From Anaerolineae bacterium (GTDB lineage: Bacteria > Chloroflexota > Anaerolineae > DRVO01), in NCBI GenBank assembly GCA_012719195.1, contig JAAYAV010000071.1, forward strand, positions 1 to 5,249: a stretch of 5,249 bases of DNA. The letters run 5' to 3'. Of the stretch, positions 4,846 through 5,249 are shown in pieces. Both the position numbers and the translations under genes were made by a program. The notes beneath the pieces are model-generated. The model was not told where the DNA came from. It made no database searches and saw only the letters and a list, made by a program, of their open reading frames with translations. Position 1 is the first letter of the stretch, and the number at the start of each line of letters is the position of its first letter.

Positions 4846-5249
4846 ATGCCGTACCCGCAGGTGCTTCGGACCAACGTGTTGGTGCTGGGTGGCGGGGGCG
4901 CGGCGCTGCGTGCCGCCATTGCCGCCGCCGAGGCTTCCCCCGACATCACCGTGATGCTGGCGACCAAGGGGGAGCTGGGGCGGTCCGGCGTCACCGCCAA
5001 CGCCTGCTCCGACCGCATGGCCTTCCACGCCACTCTCCCGTCCACGGCGCCCCACGACCCGGACGCCTGGCGCCGGCATGCGGACGATGTCTACCGCATC
5101 GGCGGCTACGTCTCCGACTACGACCTGGCCCTGACTCAGGCCGAGGGAGCCGCGGCCGCCTTCGCGTACCTCGAGAGGCTGGGCGTGCCCTGGGCCCGCC
5201 GCCCCGACGGCACCCCCGACCAGTTCGTCACCGACGGATCCGAGGTGGC
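4846..5249 (+). CDS. FAD-dependent oxidoreductase, succinate dehydrogenase/fumarate reductase flavoprotein type, N-terminal part (cut by right edge)
   Basis: The frame is open for 134 codons to the window end. Residues 11-24 form the FAD-binding beta-alpha-beta start, VLVLGGGGAALRAA, where G-x-G-x-x-G has alanine at the last glycine. K41-G-E-L-G-R-S-G48 and the following VTANACSDRMAF-type stretch match the second FAD contact region of the SdhA/FrdA/L-aspartate oxidase/adenylylsulfate reductase family. Residues about 65-93 ('D-P-D-A-W-R-R-H-A-D-D-V-Y-R-I-G-G') and 94-114 fit the helical segment before the capping domain. Family members oxidise or reduce C-C bonds of dicarboxylates or related acids. 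The substrate-binding arginine and histidine residues lie beyond the window, so which reaction it catalyses is open. The start at 4846 has GAGG at 4831-4834 (11-base spacing) within the upstream gene, and a second GAGG at 4841-4844 that is too close; translational coupling to the UroD-like gene is likely. Confidence 0.85.
   Translation, partial: MPYPQVLRTNVLVLGGGGAALRAAIAAAEASPDITVMLATKGELGRSGVTANACSDRMAFHATLPSTAPHDPDAWRRHADDVYRIGGYVSDYDLALTQAEGAAAAFAYLERLGVPWARRPDGTPDQFVTDGSEV

Noticed and set aside
3913..5079. A 388-codon open frame on the minus strand
   Set aside because: It lies antisense across the UroD-like and flavoprotein genes, both with clear family motifs. Long antisense frames are expected in GC-rich genes, and its product has no recognisable domain.
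1..5249. CRISPR array, insertion sequence or defence island
   Set aside because: No regularly spaced repeats, no terminal inverted repeats and no transposase, nuclease or toxin-antitoxin-like protein is seen; all substantial coding regions are accounted for.

Overview
The window is GC-rich bacterial DNA with dense coding, short intergenic gaps, clear Shine-Dalgarno sites and sigma70-like promoters. It holds six protein genes, two of them cut by the window edges, and one tRNA gene. The mix of a UbiD-family decarboxylase, a divergent UroD-family protein, a fumarate-reductase-type flavoprotein and a Kelch-type propeller protein would fit an environmental, metabolically versatile bacterium such as a Chloroflexota-like or similar high-GC lineage. 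That placement is only a guess; nothing here fixes the phylum.

Layout. Bases 1-185 (minus strand) are the N-terminal part of a UbiD-family decarboxylase that runs off the left edge. The 167-base gap to the tRNA carries two divergent promoters: an extended -10 promoter for ubiD on the minus strand, and a near-consensus promoter (TTGCCG-17 bp-TATAAT) for a tRNA-Asn(GTT) gene on the plus strand. The tRNA is followed at once by a strong intrinsic terminator, so it is a self-contained transcription unit.

From 536 to 3728 three plus-strand genes follow with gaps of 19 and 33 bases. They encode a 504-residue protein (cadherin-like beta-sandwich, six-bladed Kelch-like propeller, Ig-like C-terminus), a 137-residue protein resembling the DUF3052 family, and a 12-TM major facilitator transporter that starts with TTG. 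They are probably one operon. After a 76-base gap with a candidate promoter and a short tandem repeat comes a second unit: a UroD-family protein (3805-4842) and, three bases later, a FAD-dependent oxidoreductase of the succinate dehydrogenase/fumarate reductase type that runs off the right edge.

How they may work together. The UroD-like/flavoprotein pair is tightly coupled and suggests a catabolic or methyl/carboxyl-handling pathway; the MFS transporter just upstream could move its substrate or product. This is inference from gene order. I found no CRISPR array, insertion sequence, phage gene or defence system. The least ordinary items are the propeller protein without a recognisable export signal and the UroD-like protein lacking the usual catalytic and zinc-ligand signatures.
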